64,000 bases of DNA, from contig NC_092582.1 in the NCBI RefSeq assembly GCF_037975245.1, positions 24,194,577 to 24,258,576 on the forward strand. Direction: 5' to 3'. This document shows positions 59,555 through 64,000 of this stretch, one piece after another; position 1 is the first letter of the stretch, and each line of letters starts with the position of its first letter. Origin of the DNA: Apostichopus japonicus (lineage: Eukaryota > Echinodermata > Holothuroidea > Aspidochirotida > Stichopodidae). The notes beneath the pieces were generated by a model. The model was not told where the DNA came from. It saw only the letters and a program-made list of their open reading frames with translations, and did not search any database. A program made the position numbers and the translations under genes.

Positions 59555-60240
59555 CTATTCGACATGCTCAGTGATTAACCTCCGCCACGTTTTACGATCT
59601 TGCGCAAGGTTTATTGCTTCCTCGAAACTGTTAATATTAATGTCCTTGAATTGCGACTTTATTTTTCCAAGCAAGGTAGTCACGGGCCTTCCAATTGGTT
59701 TAGCAGTATGTCTCAGTGCTTCTCTTAGAGCAACCTTTGCTGGAGCGTCCTCTTGGAGTCTTGCTACATGACCGAAAAATCTCAATCTTCTATGTGCGAC
59801 TATCGATGACCAAGGTGTTTGGTTGGTTTCGTTGTAGAGCTCATCGTTTGATAACCAATTATTATTGGTCCATCTAATGTTGAGAATATTTCGAAGTAGT
59901 CTCCTTTGAAAAGTGTCAATTTTGCGGTCAAGATCCTTCGTTGTGCCCCACAGTTCGCAATTGTACAAAAAAATACTCTTTAATAAAGTCTCAAAGATCC
60001 TAAGCTTAATTTTCCGGCTTATGTTTTTGCTTTTAAAAATGCTTGACAGTGTGTTGAAAGCACCGTTGGTTATACCAATTCTTCTGTTAATGTCTTCTTC
60101 GGTTCCCAGCAAGCTTCCAACATATTTACATTTCTTCCAACTGTCATTTCCTTTTCTTGTGATTGTAAATTTCTCAGATAGTTTGCAATGCCCGAATCTA
60201 CAGTTTCGCCCCTATGGAAAGCCATTTTAACATTTAATCG
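59555..60240 (-). pseudogene. LINE reverse-transcriptase C-terminal fragment
   Basis: The minus-strand frame of 185 codons carries features typical of the 3' end of non-LTR retrotransposon ORF2: INRRIGITNGAFNTL, KIKLRIFETLLKSIFLYNCE, WGTTKDLDRKIDTFQRRLLR, HRRLRFFGHVARLQED and GRPVTTLLGKIKSQF. It ends KTWRRLITEHVE-stop at 59555. Upstream, another frame adds CKYVGSLLGTEED and, beyond a frameshift near 60212, RLNVKMAFHRG, so homology continues to about 60240. There it stops abruptly at the palindromic array. The endonuclease and the catalytic polymerase motifs are missing, so it is a dead 5'-truncated copy. The exact clade (RTE or CR1-like) was not resolved. Confidence 0.85.
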
Positions 60241-60245
60241 GGAAT

Positions 60246-60476
60246 TTTAGATATTTGAAATTATTTCTTATTTCAGATATCTGAAATTGAATTCGAGATA
60301 TCTAAAATAGATTTCGAGATATCTGAAATTCTAATTCAGATATCTGAAATTGAATTCGAGATATCTGAAATTGAATTCGAGATATCTAAAATAGATTTCG
60401 AGATATCTGAAATTCTAATTCAGATATCTGAAATTGAATTCGAGATATCCGAAACTGAATTCGAGATATCTGAAAT
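60246..60476. repeat. Tandem palindromic repeat, 11 copies of about 21 bp
   Basis: AGATATCT-type cores recur every 20-22 bp, separated alternately by GAAATTGAATTCG, AAAATAGATTTCG and GAAATTCTAATTC. Several units contain the perfect 18-bp palindrome ATTTCAGATATCTGAAAT. A block of four units is itself repeated (about 84-bp higher-order period). It sits between the truncated LINE and a promoter-like segment. Confidence 0.92.
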
Positions 60477-60490
60477 GCATATGCATAAGT

Positions 60491-60510
60491 TCATAAAAAG
60501 GCGCGAAAAT
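60491..60510 (+). promoter_or_regulatory. TATA-like and E2F-like promoter motif
   Basis: CATAAAAAG (TATA-like) is directly followed by GGCGCGAAAA, which is the E2F consensus in reverse orientation (60500-60509). CpG-richer sequence follows, up to the ATG at 60719. It would give a 5' leader of about 190 bp. Confidence 0.4.
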
Positions 60511-60718
60511 TAAGCTACAGAAAAGTGACAGTGAGTACGTACAGGGGGCTGCCATCGTCGTCGCGTCGACGTATGGGTGGGATTGAATCTAGCGTGCTTG
60601 CTGGCTAACGTAATGCCTAGTACATACATGTAGCACAAATGAGACCGACGAAAGTATACCTAGCTCTCGGCTCACGTACGACTTAGAGTCGGTACATAAC
60701 AAGACTACTGTAGGTAAA

Positions 60719-60932
60719 ATGGATGTCAATCACTTGCACAATCTGGTAAATAACGCTCAAGCAGCCATTCGGCAGACTTTAGACGATGATGATGACTTCC
60801 ACCTTCCTGATCCTGTAGAAAATGACAGGCCAAACGTTAGCTCAATGCCGAGTTTGGTTGAGCAAACAAGGCAATCGTTTAGAAGGAGGCGATCATCGAG
60901 TCCGAACCTGCCAAGTTCTAGTAGCATTCGAG
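60719..60932 (+). CDS. First coding exon of an unrecognised gene
   Basis: An ATG in good context (AAAATGG) opens 71 codons that end at a donor GTAGGG (60933), leaving phase 1. The peptide begins MDVNHLHNLVNNAQAAIRQT, continues with an acidic run (DDDDDFHLPDP), and then a basic/Ser stretch (SFRRRRSSSPNLPSSSS). It is strongly hydrophilic and probably disordered; RRRRSSSPN resembles a nuclear-localisation or phosphorylation region. The TATA/E2F-like segment lies 210 bp upstream. No downstream exon was identified. It could be a host gene or the start of a transposon protein. If the donor is unused, the frame runs to 61003. Confidence 0.5.
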
Positions 60933-61199
60933 GTAGGGGCCATAAGCAGCATAACCTACAGGCTACAGTAGCCTATAGCCATAGGCCTATAAGTACTGTA
61001 TAACGTTAGGCTTAAGTTACAGGTTTATCCCAGATTGGACCCTAGGTTGTGTGTTACGCTAGAAAGTTAAAATAGTGAAAATATTTTAATGGCATAGGAT
61101 AGCCTAGGCCTAGGTTAGATTGTTCACAAAACACATAACATCACATAACAGATGCTTGCACACAAGTATTACTAGGCCTACTAGTATAGTCAGTATTAC

Positions 61200-61675
61200 G
61201 AAGTTCGCCATACTGCGAAGTTCGGGCACCCTAAGAAATACACGATTTTCACCATGAAAACCTACAGGAAGAGCCAAATTTCACCAAAAAGCACGAAGCT
61301 ACAGTTATTTTCTCTCCAAAATGACCCGTGTGCAAGAAATTACTTACATATTTGTCAATAAAATGACGAAGATCTATGAAGTCTGTTATAATTACTGAAA
61401 GAGCAACTGCGCCCCCAATTTTATCACCATCGCCACACTGTGGGTTGCGCGTCCGAACTTCGCAATACTCTAGCAAGAAATACCAGTTCCACAATCACGA
61501 AGAATCTTCTTGGAAAACAACGTGAAAACAGTTTGCAGGAAAGAAAGTTTGGCCGTGTATCGTACTATAACAAAATTCTCCCACCATATGAAGTATATTT
61601 TCAAATGATTTATACCAGAAGATTTAGTTTTCGGGTGTTTTAAGTCTTAAGTGGCCGAACTTCGAAGTCACCATC
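61200..61675. mobile_element. Possible TIR element with GCGAAGTTCGG motifs
   Basis: GCGAAGTTCGGGCACC near 61216 on the left is matched by GTGGCCGAACTTCGAAG near 61651 in the opposite sense. A third inverted copy lies near 61448. TACTAGGCCTA occurs outside both ends, but that motif is common nearby. Boundaries are uncertain. Confidence 0.35.
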
Positions 61676-62420
61676 CTACTAGGCCTAGCAAGTTGCATAT
61701 GGCCTACATACTGTTTGGCAGAAGAAAAAAGGGACCTGATGCACACATGTTGATGTTTTAATTTTTATTTGGGTTCTTATGTGTGCATAACTGTAGAGTA
61801 GGCCTATACGTATTAGTAAAGGTTCATAATTGACACACCTTTGTAATTGATGACGCACCTTCAAATATTCATAGCAACAATATAGCAGGCACGCTAAACT
61901 TTTGCAGCCGTACTGAGTTGCAATTTACATATTTGATGAGTATTAATCCATTTCAGGTATATACCTATGCAGATCAATTTTTTTTTAAAGCTTTTAAACA
62001 CCCCCCCCCCCCCCCTCCAAGTTTTGAACATTCTTTTGGCATTTGGAAATATTACCCCTAAAAATAACCAAAATTCCCTCTGTATATATGATACCACCAC
62101 TTTCTGGGAACAACCTGTCTGCTAAAGACTGAAGCTCAGAGCATAGCAACCAGCATCCAAAGTCAATGGATGTATACTTAGGCCTACACAACAGTAAGCT
62201 TATCCACGAATATGTCAATTTAGGGTATGAAAGAACTTGACACGGTTGACATTTTGTGGTCAAATGTTGCTCAATTAAATGCGTAGGTACAGAATAATAA
62301 ATATTTTGAGATCATTTAGTTGCTGAGGAATACAATTGAGTGATTTTGGCTTTGCATTGATAGACATCGTTAATCAAATCCCGAAGTGCATCAATTATGA
62401 GCCCGCCACATTACTGTAGG
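61676..62420. other. Stretch without recognised gene
   Basis: Contains a C run at 62000-62015 and TAGGCCTA motifs; no supported coding frame. Confidence 0.4.
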
Positions 62421-62579
62421 TTAGCATATAAGGCCTAGATCTTTGACGTCCAGGTAGTCAACTCCTAAAATGTTGCTCGGAGATGATTTATTGGCATTAA
62501 CTATTGGAATGACATGGTACCTTTCATTACAAACATCCAGAAGATGCAAGCTCATATCGTGATTGAGGAATCTTCCTAG
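62421..62579 (-). CDS. Candidate short minus-strand coding fragment
   Basis: An open stretch of 52 codons reads LGRFLNHDMSLHLLDV, then NERYHVIPIVNANKS and NILGVDYLDVKDLGLIC before TAA at 62421. It looks protein-like. An acceptor-like TACTAG precedes it. It could be a later exon of the integrase-like gene at 62982-63166, but I recognise no domain and the join is not proven. Confidence 0.28.
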   Translation of the reverse strand, partial: LGRFLNHDMSLHLLDVCNERYHVIPIVNANKSSPSNILGVDYLDVKDLGLIC

Positions 62580-62981
62580 CTAGTATGAAGAAACTTTTCC
62601 CAGCAATTTCAATTTGAAAAATTTGCAGAAGTAACAGACCAAAGCATCGATAACGCATACAAACAAATACAAAGCTTTTTGCTCAGAGATCTTCTACATC
62701 TGGATACTGGTCATGTCACACCTCTTTTGACTACTTGAGCATGTTAATTTGAGCATTCTTGACCAAACAAAATTTTTGACTTTTGCAGCATATTTGAAGG
62801 CAATACTGATAACCTCTAAGTGTGACTTCTCAAGAAGTTTACATTTGCAAGAGAAAGTAAACACTTTCCTCAATGAATTTCTAAATTTGAATGCACTTTC
62901 TCTTTTTAATCTGTGTTGCCTATTGGTCTCAGCGATAGCTCCAGTGTGCTCAATATTTCCCAGTAGGAAATCAAAACAGAC

Positions 62982-63166
62982 CTGATGAGCTTCATGTGGC
63001 CATCAATGTGCCATAGACTGTTAAGACCTGGCACAGAAAAGCTAAGCCTTGAAACTGATGATCCCCACCTACCAGCCGTACCCACAGGGTCAGCTAGGTC
63101 CAGAGCAGACCTAACTCTCCTTCGTTGAACTCTAATACCATCTGCTCTCAAGTAGCTTCTCATCAT
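62982..63166 (-). CDS. Integrase-core-like exon (DDE, first Asp)
   Basis: The minus-strand exon opens after a strong acceptor (CATCTCTTTTCTACAG; exon starts at 63166). It reads MMRSYLRADGIRVQRRRVRS, then LDLADPVG...RW and SFSVPGLNSLWHIDGHMKLI. This matches the integrase-like family found in many animals and fungi, whose signature is V-R-RV...DP-G...Y-V-GPN-LWH-DG-HKLIR; the Asp of HIDG is the first catalytic residue. The reading loses similarity right after KLIR at AG|GTCTGT (62981), a position where a splice is expected, though the donor is weak. Later exons with the other acidic residues were not found. It is probably transposon-derived, either a domesticated gene or a decayed copy. Confidence 0.68.
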
Positions 63167-63193
63167 CTGTAGAAAAGAGATGTACATTGGCAT

Positions 63194-64000
63194 TAAAAGG
63201 GTGGACTCTCAAAGGGCCATCAGAGTTTATTCATGTGTTCCAAAAACATTCTAAAAACAATCATGGATGTCATTGAGAGCCATAGTGGCACTCTTGCACA
63301 ATACTGTTGTATATTTATGACAGCAAAGACAGTGAATGACAGTATTTAATATGTAGGTGGTGTGTTCTCAGTTAACCTTTAAACCAGAATGCAAAAATGC
63401 AGTAAGTTTCGATGACTTCATTACACAAGACTCAGTATGGACATGGCTGTGATAAATGTCCCGAACCACTGGTTTTATGTGCAATTGCACTATGGTATTA
63501 TTAAAATAGGTCATTCTACTGTGGCAGAACAAACCACCGAAAACAGTAAAGTTCTTGCATGTTATTCAATATGATCCACAAACTAATATGCTTCCTACAG
63601 GTCTTTAGATATCCAATTTACACAGTTTTCAGAGCTTGATGACCAGTAACCTCAGATGACCTTTAATCTCCATAAAAAACACTAACCTTTTGTTCTCAAT
63701 ATGAGACATGCACATGCAAAGTATGACGTTAGTCAGAGTTGCCCTTCTTGAGATAGCACTATTGTTTATTAGCTAAGCATCACAAGCACATACACACACT
63801 CCATCACACATGCATACAGTAGGTTTCCCTTATTTAAATCAAAATGAAATTAATACATGTACAGTATTGAAACTGTAGACTACAGTAGTCCTGACTGCAA
63901 TGCTTAACCATAGCATATGTACTGATACATTTGCCATACAATTGAAATACTTCCATGTGCTGATATTTTGGAAATACTGTAGGTGTATAATGAGAAAAGA
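63194..64000. other. Right edge, no gene recognised
   Basis: AT-rich sequence. Upstream exons of the minus-strand integrase-like gene would be expected here or beyond, but none was recognised. Confidence 0.4.

Overview
This 64-kb window is nuclear DNA of an animal. It is AT-rich and gene-poor, with small exons, kilobase-scale introns with GT/AG ends, abundant DNA transposons and MITEs, minisatellites, and many runs of nine or more G or C. An NLR-like leucine-rich-repeat (LRR) gene, hAT-, P- and integrase-type transposon relatives, and clusters of the TAGGCCTA motif suggest a marine deuterostome, most likely an echinoderm such as a sea cucumber or sea urchin. This assignment is inference only. 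No bacterial, organellar or viral gene organisation, tRNA, rRNA or CRISPR was seen.

Layout. 1-3985: AT-rich, no recognisable gene. 3986-9752: a large foldback element whose inside is a satellite of about 146-bp monomers with a 10-monomer higher-order repeat. 9753-14456: non-coding, with a 272-bp MITE (12919-13190) and two unrecognised short ORFs. 14460-16170: a GC-richer block with a CCAAT/octamer promoter-like palindrome, two unrecognised ORFs and an LTR-like end. 21158-39817: the 3' part of a plus-strand LRR gene, assembled here from five short exons whose splice phases all agree. Its introns hold a hAT-type MITE, a (TA)n run, a 21-bp minisatellite and an internal duplication. 42150-44272: a diverged repeat, then a 34-bp satellite carrying a splice-donor-like core. 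45917-48069: nested hAT-type elements. 51676-52218: a decayed hAT transposase. 53239-54568: a 180-bp satellite cut off by a palindromic 163-bp element. 55035-60240: a P-superfamily element (31-bp TIRs, 8-bp target duplication, broken transposase) sitting in a hAT-type repeat next to a truncated LINE. 60246-63166: a palindromic 21-bp array, a promoter-like segment and first coding exon on the plus strand, and an integrase-core exon on the minus strand.

The LRR gene is the only host gene for which several exons could be joined; its 5' end (probably NACHT and further LRRs if it is an NLR) was not found here. Coding calls other than this gene, the integrase-like exon, and the hAT, P and LINE fragments are tentative. 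All alignments were done by eye.
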